A stretch of 64,000 nucleotides of DNA from Paludibacteraceae bacterium (GTDB lineage Bacteria > Bacteroidota > Bacteroidia > Bacteroidales > Paludibacteraceae): assembly GCA_024399965.1 (NCBI GenBank), contig JAKSNJ010000004.1, positions 26,436 to 90,435 on the forward strand, written 5' to 3'. Shown here in pieces: positions 8,897 through 17,046 of this stretch. The position numbers and the translations under genes are program-made. The notes beneath the pieces were generated by a model, which searched no databases, was not told the DNA's origin, and saw only the letters and a program-made list of their open reading frames with translations. Within the stretch, counting starts at the first letter, position 1, and every line of letters starts with the position of its first letter.

Positions 8897-8983
8897 ATTC
8901 CAATAAGAAATCTAAATTAATGTTCCTTGGATGTCTATTTTAAGACATCGACGGAGCGAGGTTTAACTCCTTAATTATCATCT
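8897..8983 (+). other. 5' leader of the fusion gene with a hairpin
   Basis: The leader after the promoter contains a perfect 7-bp stem GATGTCT (8930-8936) / AGACATC (8943-8949) with a 6-nt loop, then GAGCGAGGTTTAACTCC and a weaker ATCATC/GATGAT pairing around the start codon. No Shine-Dalgarno sequence is present. A regulatory role is possible but not shown. Confidence 0.4.
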
Positions 8984-11900
8984 ATGGATGATAGTATAAA
9001 AATGAAAAAAATTTTAATTACCGGCTCTGCCGGCTTTATTGCTTCGCAACTTATTGCGACTTTATCCAAGAGGGATATTGAAATTGTTGGTGTGGACAAC
9101 ATCAACGAGTTTGGAAACAATGTACAACTGAAATACGATCGACTTCGGTCGCTTGGTTTCTCTGTGCCAGAATCCATATCATATGGAGAACGAGCACAGA
9201 ATAATCTGTTCCCGAATGTTTCATTTGTGCGGTTAGCAGTTGAGGATACTCAAGGTATTGACTATCTTTTTAAGACGGAGTCTTTTGATTCTGTTATTCA
9301 TTTGGCAGCCCAAGCAGGTGTTCGGCAAAATGATATTCCGCAAAATGTGTACTACCAATCCAATATTGTTGGATTTCGTACTATTATTGATGCTTGCCAA
9401 CGCTATTCTATTCAAAAATTTATTTTTGCCAGTAGTTCTTCGGTGTATGGAACAAATTGCACCTTCCCACAAAAAGAAACAGACACAAATGGTACTCTGT
9501 GTAGTTATTATGCAGAAACAAAAAAACAAAACGAGAGGATTGCTTTAGATTATGCTACTCAATATGGATTGCCATGCATTGGCTTACGTTTCTTTTCTGT
9601 GTATGGTCCTTGGGGACGCCCCGATATGTTACCTATGAAAGTGGCAGATAATATTTTTTATGGGGAACCTCTTTCTATTTATAATGAAGGACATTTCAAA
9701 CGTGATTTTACGTATGTTAGTGATGTGGTAGATGCTATTATTGGTGCTTTGAATCATCAAATGACGGCAGATGCTATTCCTTATAAAATATATAATGTTG
9801 GGAATGGGCAGCCAATTACCCTTCGGGAGTTTATACATGCAATAGAAAATGCTTTTGGAAAGAAAGCAATACCACAATATATTCAACACAGCCCCCAAGA
9901 AGATGTGAGTCAAACATGGGCAGATACAACTCTATTAAAAAAAGATTTAGGCGTATGTCCTAAATGGTCTTTAGAACGAGGATTGTCTCAGTTTGTTAAA
10001 TGGTACAAGGAATATCATCATAATTTATTTATTGTCAGTTTGCTGACTACAAAAAATAGGGATTCGTTTTATACTGCTTTACAAACTGTAACTGAACAAC
10101 ATCGTCAACCAGATTTAATAGTAGTTGTTAGTGATTCTACGGGAGAGAGAGTTGAAAAGGAAAGATTAGCGGTTGAGACTGCTCATGGTATTTACCTTAA
10201 AGCAGGCATCAATAATCATGAACATAATTATGCAGGATCTTTAAACATTGGCATTGATTATATTGTAAACGAGTGCCTTATACAGCGAAAGATGGATGCT
10301 TCCTCTATTTATATTGCGACTTTGGACGATGATGATATGTGGATGCCAATATATTTAGAAGAATGTAGTAAAGTAATACAACCATCTACTGATTTTGTTA
10401 TATCGGGTCTTATCTACCACACTGAGCAGGAGACAAAGGAATTGACTATCCCCAATCAATTGTCGATTCATTCTTTTTTGCAGGGTAATCCACATATTCA
10501 AGGTTCTAATACTTTTGTGAAATTATCCACTTTGATGAAAGCCGGTTGCTTTGATGAAGGTATGCCTTCTACAACAGATAGAGATATATTTGTACGCATC
10601 ATGCAGCAAACACCCCAATATAGTATTGTTTCTAAATCATTAGTTCACATTTATACAAATGGAGAAAGAATTACTACAAATAGGGAGAAAAAAATAGAAG
10701 GATTAAAACAATTTTATCGCAAATATCATACATTAATGTCATCTATTGATAAAAAGCAATTCAATCAAAGAAATAGTACATACTTTGGCATATCAATGGA
10801 AGACGTATGCGCTCCTTATTCTGAGATATACAATCCACCTATTTGTCACAAGAGTAATAGAAAACAATATGAAGGGCACATTATTGTTGGATGTATTGTA
10901 ACATATCAAGAAGGCGCCAAAAGACTATTACAAGAAATTCCTAGGCACATTGGAGGAGATTATCAAATTGTCTTATTAAATAACACGGGTGAGGAATTAA
11001 TATGGCTATCAACTTTACCTCAACCATTAAGAAAACGGATTGATGTAATATTACCTCAAACAAAACAAAGAAGTATTGCAGAAAACAGACAGCAACTACA
11101 AGAATATGTCTATAAAATTTGGAATCATCATAATACCGTTAGTTGGATATTAGATGATGATATGCAATTAAAACAGATATATGCAGATGGTCACGAAAAA
11201 TTTCTTGATATTAGAAAAGAAATTCTTGATTATATCGGAAAATATGATGCAGTAGTTGGTGGATATACGAATGATGCCCCCCTTCCATTATTATCCACAC
11301 TGCGGTTATCGCTCTTGGATTATAGTTATTCCCAATCACCCAAGACGACCTCTGATGGACTAAAACAAACTCCTGATTATTATTATGCTTTAACGGATAG
11401 TGGCTATACACATTTGGAAACTCCTTTATATGTGCAATCTTGTTCATTAGAAGATATTTTTAAAGGAAAGATGACTCGCCCTTTGATTAATCAATCTACG
11501 ACAATTCAAGAAGCAATGAATCGAGGGGGTAATACACTCATTCTAAATCGCAATTTATTGCTACTACCAACATGTTCATTACAAATTCGAGATATTACTG
11601 CGCGAAGAGGGGATTATCTATGGACTTTATGCGTTAAACAAGAAGGTTATAAAATTTGTCAAGGAACTTTCTGCACCTTCCATAATCGCGAGAAAAAAGC
11701 ATTCGATTATGATAATGAAATAAAAAAAATGCTTTGTGATTTGATTGGTTCCTCTATGACAAAAGCTATAGAAAAAGTAAATTTATCCTACCAAGAGATA
11801 CATAATGGAAGTCGAATTATTTGTGCATACAAGGATGAATTGCAGAAACGATTAGTCCACTTTATAGAAAATTATTATCGTATAATAGGATTGTTACATG

Positions 11901-14845
11901 TAATTGGGAACGAGGTAAATCAATATAAGGATATTTTTACAAAAGAACATTTATCATATTTTCTAAAAAAAATAGAAGAATATAGCCAACCCGAACTGAT
12001 ACAAACAGCATTTAGAGAGTTAGTCCGAAGTGTTGATTTGGCAAAAAAATGTAGTCACCAAGATGAATATAAAAGATTACTAAGCCAACATTTGCATGTC
12101 GCTCAGGATACATTGCATACATTAGGATATGGGAATGAAGGATGTGTCTATATGTGGAATAACCGCGTGTATAAAGTGTTATACGATTCCGACATAGACC
12201 TTAGTCAATTAATTCGTTTTTCACCTAATTTAGCCACATGTTCGCTATTTTATTCCTTATCTTTTGAACGAGAAGGCAAACATACAATTATATCTTATCC
12301 TTATGAATCATCTCAACCATTGCAGTCAGTTAAGGCAAGTGATTTAAGTCAATTAATATCGTTTGGCAAAGAAAATGGATTTGTATTAACTAATCTAAAA
12401 CCCGATAACTTTATCCAAACGGAGAATGGCCTCAAATACATTGATTATGGGAAAGATATTGTTCCTTTTTCCGAACAAATTTATCAAAGAAGCATTGAAC
12501 GCGCGTTTCAAACATTTAGATATTATTTTCTTAGCAATCTTGAATTTAAAGAGATTATATCCCATTCATACAATCACACGGCGGATGCCATCAATGCAGG
12601 GTTGGAAATATTTAGGAAAATGCTAATTCCAACCTACAAAGAGCAAATACACGACCCAAGTATAATTCAGGCGATTAAACAATTACAGCCAAAGCATATT
12701 TTGGATTATGGAGCAGGCAAATGCAAAATTGCTAATCAATTAGCAAGTACAACTTGCTCTGTAGATGTGTTTGACATCAATACATCTATTTTAAGAGAAC
12801 GTGCAAACCAATTCGTTCATATAATAGAAAAAGCAAGCGATATTCCACTCAATGCTTATGACCTCATAAATTGCAATCAAGTACTATGCTGGATTGATGA
12901 CAAACAGGTACAACAAGTCATGCATAATGTTTCACAAGCATTGAAAAAGGATGCTTATTTTGTTGTAAGTATATGCAATCCGTTCTTTAGCGACATTCAG
13001 CATACCATGCTTCGAGGGGGGGGGCGCAAAGAATCTTATTATAATGTACACACTTTTCAAGAATATACATCTGTGGGGAAAGCTATTGACGGATTGGAGC
13101 ATCATAGGCCAGTGGATTGGTACATCCACCAATTGCAACGATATGGCTTCCAAATTATTGACACATGGGAAACTACAGGTATTGACACAGACACAGCATT
13201 GCCTATTGGGGAACATTTGGTGTTTGTGTGTAAAAAGATTACTGATTATCAAGTTTTGGCAGATACTACCTTAATGATAAAGGCATGTGCGATGGACCAC
13301 GAATACATATATGGTAATATACAGCACATTGTGTCCCAGTTAGAAGACGGTTGCATATTTGCAGAAAGGGTAGTCTGCGTTGATGTATCACGTACAAATT
13401 GTAAATCTCCCATAGCAAGACAACGTGCTTACAATGATGACAATCAAGAACATCTATTATCAGAATTACAACGTGCTCGGCATAATGGTTGGATAGATAG
13501 AATCATTATTCCTGATATACAAGATTTATCTGCCATTTACACTCATTATTTTCAGCAACAAGCTGCTAACACACACGCTCAAAACGGACAGCCATTATTT
13601 GCTACACTTTATGGATTTCAGCATATCCATACTCCTTATGTTTACCAAACGGATTGTGATATATTATACAAAACGCAATCCGGGGCTCTAATGGAACTAT
13701 ATTACCAGTTTACAAGACGACCTATCATCACAGTGACTCCAAGTATCTTTCATTCAAACATTGTTCCTGATACAGAAGGTCAGCGTGTAGAAGTGAGAAC
13801 ATGCTTTCTTAATCTATCTTTATTAAAGACTCTTCTTCCCCTACCTAACTCAATAGATGGAGAATATTTTGTTTTACCTTGGCATCGGTGTATAGATGCC
13901 CAAATTAAAGATAAGCCATATTTATCTCTTCGTTCGGGTAATCCTACTTTAGTTTTTGTGCATCCAACGAATACGCATAAAAAAGATTGTAACCTCATTA
14001 CTGCTGTGAGATATGCTATGGAAAAACATTTCATTCCATCATGTCAAGAAGAACATGTTGATTTATGTGGCGAAAAGTATGATTGGATACCTAAGGCAAA
14101 TGCTCCAATAGTTATTATATCGCGTGGTAAGAACACACCCATTGAAAAGGTTAAACGCATGTTGGATAGTCTAATCGTCCAAGATAAAAAGTTTGACATA
14201 ATCTATACAGATGCACACTCAACTAATAGTAGTGAACAATATGCATCATTCTTATTCAATTATCATCCCCAACTAAATCGCACGATTTATATTTCCAATC
14301 AAACGGATATGAAGGAGATAGATTTATTGATGGGTGCTATGCGTAATATAATTAATCCTGATGCCTTGATTGTACTAGTTGATAATGATGACTTCTTATT
14401 GCGGAAGGATGCATTATCTATTCTTTGGAAGCAATATCAAAATGGACACGATTATATTTGTGGCAATTGCATTCGATATGATAAGCCCAACAAAAAATAT
14501 AGTGTATCAAGTTTTAATTATCTATGGAAGAGAAACGGGGATAATATATGGCTTCATCCCATTTGCTTTAGACGCAAGTTGTTTAATATGATTAATAGTA
14601 AAGATTTGCAAATTAATGGCGAATATATCAATGTTTGTACAGATTTTGCCTATGCCATACCCTTAATTCAGGTTGCACAAAATCCTTGTTATCAACCTAT
14701 GCCTATATATTATTTTGAGCCATCATTAGCCAATCAAAAAAAGGAAGGCAAATATAATCAACAAATAGTCAATGAAACACGAGATATAATATTACAAAAA
14801 GCAAAAGAAAGATATGAAACCAATTGTAGCCGTTATAGGAGATAG
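8984..14845 (+). CDS. Giant epimerase / glycosyltransferase / kinase-like / methyltransferase fusion protein
   Basis: 1953 residues, cytoplasmic by the lack of signal or membrane segments; start ATG 8984, with ATG 9002 (MKKILITGSAGF) an equally good alternative. Visible modules: extended SDR sugar-nucleotide epimerase (7-340; GSAGFIA 14-20, SSSVYG, YAETK 176-180); GT2-like domain (346-580; LDDDDMW 447-453); a second nucleotide-sugar transferase-like domain (632-900; WILDDDMQ 721-728); a helical stretch; a kinase-like domain (1045-1175; LGYGNEGCVY, VYKVL, NLKPDNF, YIDYG); a SAM methyltransferase (1230-1417; ILDYGAGKCKIA); a third transferase-like region (1420-1660; QTDCDILY); and a C-terminal GT2-like domain (1707-1940; LVDNDDF). 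Such a set suggests synthesis and decoration of a surface glycan, by inference. The DNA is distinctly AT-rich against its neighbours, suggesting transfer. A nine-G run lies in the methyltransferase part. Confidence 0.85.
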   Translation: MDDSIKMKKILITGSAGFIASQLIATLSKRDIEIVGVDNINEFGNNVQLKYDRLRSLGFSVPESISYGERAQNNLFPNVSFVRLAVEDTQGIDYLFKTESFDSVIHLAAQAGVRQNDIPQNVYYQSNIVGFRTIIDACQRYSIQKFIFASSSSVYGTNCTFPQKETDTNGTLCSYYAETKKQNERIALDYATQYGLPCIGLRFFSVYGPWGRPDMLPMKVADNIFYGEPLSIYNEGHFKRDFTYVSDVVDAIIGALNHQMTADAIPYKIYNVGNGQPITLREFIHAIENAFGKKAIPQYIQHSPQEDVSQTWADTTLLKKDLGVCPKWSLERGLSQFVKWYKEYHHNLFIVSLLTTKNRDSFYTALQTVTEQHRQPDLIVVVSDSTGERVEKERLAVETAHGIYLKAGINNHEHNYAGSLNIGIDYIVNECLIQRKMDASSIYIATLDDDDMWMPIYLEECSKVIQPSTDFVISGLIYHTEQETKELTIPNQLSIHSFLQGNPHIQGSNTFVKLSTLMKAGCFDEGMPSTTDRDIFVRIMQQTPQYSIVSKSLVHIYTNGERITTNREKKIEGLKQFYRKYHTLMSSIDKKQFNQRNSTYFGISMEDVCAPYSEIYNPPICHKSNRKQYEGHIIVGCIVTYQEGAKRLLQEIPRHIGGDYQIVLLNNTGEELIWLSTLPQPLRKRIDVILPQTKQRSIAENRQQLQEYVYKIWNHHNTVSWILDDDMQLKQIYADGHEKFLDIRKEILDYIGKYDAVVGGYTNDAPLPLLSTLRLSLLDYSYSQSPKTTSDGLKQTPDYYYALTDSGYTHLETPLYVQSCSLEDIFKGKMTRPLINQSTTIQEAMNRGGNTLILNRNLLLLPTCSLQIRDITARRGDYLWTLCVKQEGYKICQGTFCTFHNREKKAFDYDNEIKKMLCDLIGSSMTKAIEKVNLSYQEIHNGSRIICAYKDELQKRLVHFIENYYRIIGLLHVIGNEVNQYKDIFTKEHLSYFLKKIEEYSQPELIQTAFRELVRSVDLAKKCSHQDEYKRLLSQHLHVAQDTLHTLGYGNEGCVYMWNNRVYKVLYDSDIDLSQLIRFSPNLATCSLFYSLSFEREGKHTIISYPYESSQPLQSVKASDLSQLISFGKENGFVLTNLKPDNFIQTENGLKYIDYGKDIVPFSEQIYQRSIERAFQTFRYYFLSNLEFKEIISHSYNHTADAINAGLEIFRKMLIPTYKEQIHDPSIIQAIKQLQPKHILDYGAGKCKIANQLASTTCSVDVFDINTSILRERANQFVHIIEKASDIPLNAYDLINCNQVLCWIDDKQVQQVMHNVSQALKKDAYFVVSICNPFFSDIQHTMLRGGGRKESYYNVHTFQEYTSVGKAIDGLEHHRPVDWYIHQLQRYGFQIIDTWETTGIDTDTALPIGEHLVFVCKKITDYQVLADTTLMIKACAMDHEYIYGNIQHIVSQLEDGCIFAERVVCVDVSRTNCKSPIARQRAYNDDNQEHLLSELQRARHNGWIDRIIIPDIQDLSAIYTHYFQQQAANTHAQNGQPLFATLYGFQHIHTPYVYQTDCDILYKTQSGALMELYYQFTRRPIITVTPSIFHSNIVPDTEGQRVEVRTCFLNLSLLKTLLPLPNSIDGEYFVLPWHRCIDAQIKDKPYLSLRSGNPTLVFVHPTNTHKKDCNLITAVRYAMEKHFIPSCQEEHVDLCGEKYDWIPKANAPIVIISRGKNTPIEKVKRMLDSLIVQDKKFDIIYTDAHSTNSSEQYASFLFNYHPQLNRTIYISNQTDMKEIDLLMGAMRNIINPDALIVLVDNDDFLLRKDALSILWKQYQNGHDYICGNCIRYDKPNKKYSVSSFNYLWKRNGDNIWLHPICFRRKLFNMINSKDLQINGEYINVCTDFAYAIPLIQVAQNPCYQPMPIYYFEPSLANQKKEGKYNQQIVNETRDIILQKAKERYETNCSRYRR
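13016..13024 (+). repeat. Nine-G homopolymer tract inside the fusion gene
   Basis: GGGGGGGGG encodes Gly1345-1347 of the fusion protein in a gene that is otherwise AT-rich. Gain or loss of one G would shift the frame within the methyltransferase domain and remove the last ~600 residues. Tracts of this kind are common slipped-strand switches in surface-glycan genes of other bacteria. Confidence 0.85.
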
Positions 14846-15392
14846 ACATTGTGAACCTAATACGCCTAAAGCGATTCTTGCCTTTCAACTAGGAAAAGCA
14901 CTAGTTGATGCCGGTTATCGAGTAATAACAGGGGGCCTCGGTAGTTGTAACGAAAATGATGATGGAGTTATGGAATTTGCTATGAAAGGGGCAAAATCCT
15001 CTTCCAACTATCATGATGGAGATACCATTGGTATTATACCTGGGTTTTCATCAGCTAAAGTTAGTAGATATGTTGATATCGTTATTCCAACTGGATTGGA
15101 CATTTATCGAAATGGAATCACTGCTAATGCAGATGCAGTTATTGCCATTGGCGGCGGTGCTGGGACATTGGGTGAGATGGCATTAGCATGGTCATTATTT
15201 CGCTTAATTATTGCATTTGATAATGTAGATGGATGGAGTTCCAAACTTGCTGGAGAAAAGATTGATAATCGCACTCGTTATAATGATATACCTGATGATA
15301 AGGTTTATGGAGTCTCATCTATTAAAGAAGTAATTGACATTATTAATAATAATTTAGCCAGATATACCAAGAGGCATACAATGATAGTTTAA
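14814..15392 (+). CDS. LOG-like (SLOG superfamily) protein
   Basis: 192 residues starting at ATG 14814, 32 bp inside the end of the fusion gene, so translation is probably coupled. The sequence begins MKPIVAVIGDRHCEP, has GGLGSCNENDDGVMEFAMKG and the nucleotide-binding signature IGGGAGTLGEMALAW, which corresponds to the PGGxGTxxE motif of lysine-decarboxylase-like LOG proteins but with G for P. It resembles the TIGR00725-type branch rather than cytokinin-forming LOG. SLOG folds bind or hydrolyse nucleotides or nucleotide-sugar ligands; the activity here is unknown. It shares the AT-rich composition of the fusion gene and probably arrived with it. A role in making or removing a nucleotide substrate for the fusion protein is speculation. 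Confidence 0.75.
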   Translation: MKPIVAVIGDRHCEPNTPKAILAFQLGKALVDAGYRVITGGLGSCNENDDGVMEFAMKGAKSSSNYHDGDTIGIIPGFSSAKVSRYVDIVIPTGLDIYRNGITANADAVIAIGGGAGTLGEMALAWSLFRLIIAFDNVDGWSSKLAGEKIDNRTRYNDIPDDKVYGVSSIKEVIDIINNNLARYTKRHTMIV

Positions 15393-15650
15393 TTTCATAG
15401 CAGGAACTGTAAATCCGTGCGTTGACGGATTCGTACGTGTAGCGATCGACAGAGTGAGTTCCACTCACGGCGGAGAACCCGGTTCTAAAATCTGCTCAAC
15501 GACCAATTGTTCTTTGTATATGGGGATTGGTGTACTATCTTTAGATAGTAGGATGTGGGAGTTTAGCCGTTGGGAGTTTACTCATAAACAACTAAACAAC
15601 CACAGCCGTATTAACACGTCAGCATTAACACCAATCCCATACCCTATACA
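15393..15650. other. Structured intergenic region right of the AT-rich unit
   Basis: No convincing gene. It holds several hairpins: AATCCGT/ACGGATT (15412-15431), GTGAG/CTCAC (15454-15468), the palindrome AGAACCCGGTTCT (15474-15486), ACTATCT/AGATAGT near 15534-15549, and long inverted arms at 15513-15533 and 15628-15652. None is followed by a clear T-run on the + strand. Confidence 0.5.
15419..15433 (+). repeat. att-like 15-bp copy of the tRNA-Val 3' end
   Basis: GCGTTGACGGATTCG is identical, and in the same orientation, to 15689-15703, the T-arm/acceptor end of tRNA-Val. Direct repeats of a tRNA 3' end usually mark site-specific integration. No integrase is seen nearby, so this would be a relic; the overlap with a small hairpin leaves a chance explanation open. 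Confidence 0.5.
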
Positions 15651-15652
15651 AA
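15513..15652. repeat. ~140-bp element with terminal inverted repeats
   Basis: The left arm (15513-15533, TTTGTATA then GGGATTGGTGT) is matched in reverse complement by 15628-15652, which carries about 4 extra bases. Between the arms are a perfect ACTATCTTTAGATAGT hairpin and a GTTTAG/CTAAAC stem. The form suits a MITE or a long RNA hairpin. No clear target-site duplication was seen. Confidence 0.45.
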
Positions 15653-15683
15653 AACAAAAAAAGAGACTCAACATTGAGTCTCT
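15651..15683 (-). terminator. Terminator of tRNA-Val
   Basis: Near-perfect palindrome AGAGACTCAA/TTGAGTCTCT (15662-15683) with the A-run 15655-15662 on the + strand, which is a T-run for minus-strand transcripts leaving tRNA-Val. Confidence 0.85.
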
Positions 15684-15685
15684 TG

Positions 15686-15760
15686 TGGGCGTTGACGGAT
15701 TCGAACCGCCGACCCTCTGCTTGTAGGGCAGATGCTCTAAACCAGCTGAGCTAAACGCCC
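15686..15760 (-). tRNA. tRNA-Val(TAC)
   Basis: 75 nt on the minus strand. Acceptor GGGCGTT pairs with AACGCCC, the T-loop reads TTCGAAT, and the anticodon loop CCTACAA gives anticodon TAC (valine). Discriminator A; CCA is not encoded. Its 3' end is partly duplicated at 15419-15433. Confidence 0.96.
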
Positions 15761-15788
15761 TTTCGTACTTGATTTCCGAAAGCGAGTG

Positions 15789-15820
15789 CAAAGGTACAAT
15801 TTTTTTTTGACCTGACCAAA
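15789..15820 (-). promoter_or_regulatory. Promoter of tRNA-Val
   Basis: On the minus strand TTTG (15820-15817), 20-nt spacer, TACCTTTG (15796-15789), about 30 bp before the tRNA. Matches the Bacteroidetes consensus. Confidence 0.8.
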
Positions 15821-15830
15821 TTTTTCAGTA

Positions 15831-15857
15831 AAAAAATGCAAAAAAGATGCATTTTTT
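15831..15857 (-). terminator. Terminator of the M23 peptidase operon
   Basis: Inverted repeat AAAAAATGCA (15831-15840) / TGCATTTTTT (15848-15857) just after the stop of the M23 gene; read on the minus strand it ends in a T-run. Confidence 0.7.
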
Positions 15858-15867
15858 TGTTTTTGAG

Positions 15868-17046
15868 CTATAATTTGGCACGGTAGACATTCACTATACT
15901 ATCAAATTCGGCCTTCATACTGCTGGGAACGGGCTCCACCGGAGGACTAACCATCTTCAGCGGATCAATAGGCGAACCACCTTTCCAGACACGGAAATCG
16001 AGGTGCGGACCGGTACTATTTCCGGTCGAACCGACATAACCGATTACTTGTCCTTGACTGACATGTTGTCCGACAGCAACCCCTTGCCCATATTTGCTCA
16101 AATGCAAATAAGCCGTCGTATAGGTCGAGTTATGACGAATCTTCACGGTGTTACCGCCACCGCCTTTGTAACCTTTCTCTATCACTACCCCATCGCCAAT
16201 CGACACCACCGGCGTACCCATAGGCGCTGCATAATCCACCCCCGTATGCGGACGTACAGTTTTGAAAATAGGGTGTTTGCGTGCGTATGTAAAGCGCGAA
16301 GAGATGCGTTTGTAGTTGAGCGGCGCTTTCAGGAACGCTTTTTTCAGCGATTTACCCTCACCGTCATAATAACTCTTGTTGAAATAAAAGGCCTCTTGCC
16401 ACTTGCCGGCGTGATAGAAATTCGCTGCATAGATACGACCTATGCCAACGCTTTCCTTCTCCACAAACTGCTCATCATAGTACACACGTATGCTGTCACC
16501 CTTCTGCAGACCGAAAAAGTCAATGGTCCACGCGTAAATCTCACTTAACTCAAGTGCCAACTCAATCGGCAGGTCATTACCGACCATCGCGTTCCATAAA
16601 CTGGTTTCGATAACAGCTTCTGCCGAACGAGCCAGTGTATCTACGGGCTTGACAATACGCTCCACATGCAGCGAATCCTGCAAATGCAGCACAACCGCCT
16701 CGCGTATATCTTTGATATAAATCCAATAGCATAATTGCTCCATGCCGCACGTATCTGTTCGGAAGAACGAATAATAGGTCTTCCCCGGACGAAGTTGACG
16801 GTAGTCAAATTCATTACGTGGCAGCTGGCAAATCTGTGCCACCTGCCATTGCGTAGCACCTAACTGATTGAAGATGCCACCAAGCGTTTCACCTTGTTTA
16901 ACACAACCCGTATCGACACGGAACGAATCTACCGGCAAACCGAACTCCAAGCGAGGTGCTGTTTCTTCCTCACATTGACCATTGGTATGCTTACCACATG
17001 CCGCCAAAGCAACGACGGCAATCAATAACAATAAACTTTTGCGCAT
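15868..17046 (-). CDS. M23-family peptidoglycan metallopeptidase, lipoprotein
   Basis: 392 residues. The N-terminus MRKSLLLLIAVVALAAC is a lipoprotein signal with lipidated Cys17, so the protein should be anchored in an envelope membrane facing the periplasm. An N-terminal half with a LysM-like/OapA-like segment (VKQGETLGGIFNQLG) precedes the C-terminal M23 LytM domain: zinc ligands H267 and D271 in PHTGVDYAAP, H315 in AYLHLS, and GPHLDFRVW at 347-355. The last motif is HxD instead of the usual HxH; activity is likely but unproven. M23 enzymes cut peptide crosslinks of peptidoglycan. The start codon overlaps by 1 bp the stop of the upstream GT2 gene, forming a three-gene operon with the MBL hydrolase. 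Confidence 0.88.
   Translation of the reverse strand: MRKSLLLLIAVVALAACGKHTNGQCEEETAPRLEFGLPVDSFRVDTGCVKQGETLGGIFNQLGATQWQVAQICQLPRNEFDYRQLRPGKTYYSFFRTDTCGMEQLCYWIYIKDIREAVVLHLQDSLHVERIVKPVDTLARSAEAVIETSLWNAMVGNDLPIELALELSEIYAWTIDFFGLQKGDSIRVYYDEQFVEKESVGIGRIYAANFYHAGKWQEAFYFNKSYYDGEGKSLKKAFLKAPLNYKRISSRFTYARKHPIFKTVRPHTGVDYAAPMGTPVVSIGDGVVIEKGYKGGGGNTVKIRHNSTYTTAYLHLSKYGQGVAVGQHVSQGQVIGYVGSTGNSTGPHLDFRVWKGGSPIDPLKMVSPPVEPVPSSMKAEFDSIVNVYRAKL

Noticed and set aside
15412-15431. Classical terminator after the LOG-like gene
   Set aside because: The stem AATCCGT/ACGGATT is only 7 bp and is followed by CGTACG, not a T-run. It is kept only as a hairpin in the intergenic region.
15454-15726. Small coding gene between the LOG-like gene and tRNA-Val
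   Set aside because: The open frame runs through the terminator and into the tRNA, has no family similarity and crosses inverted repeats.
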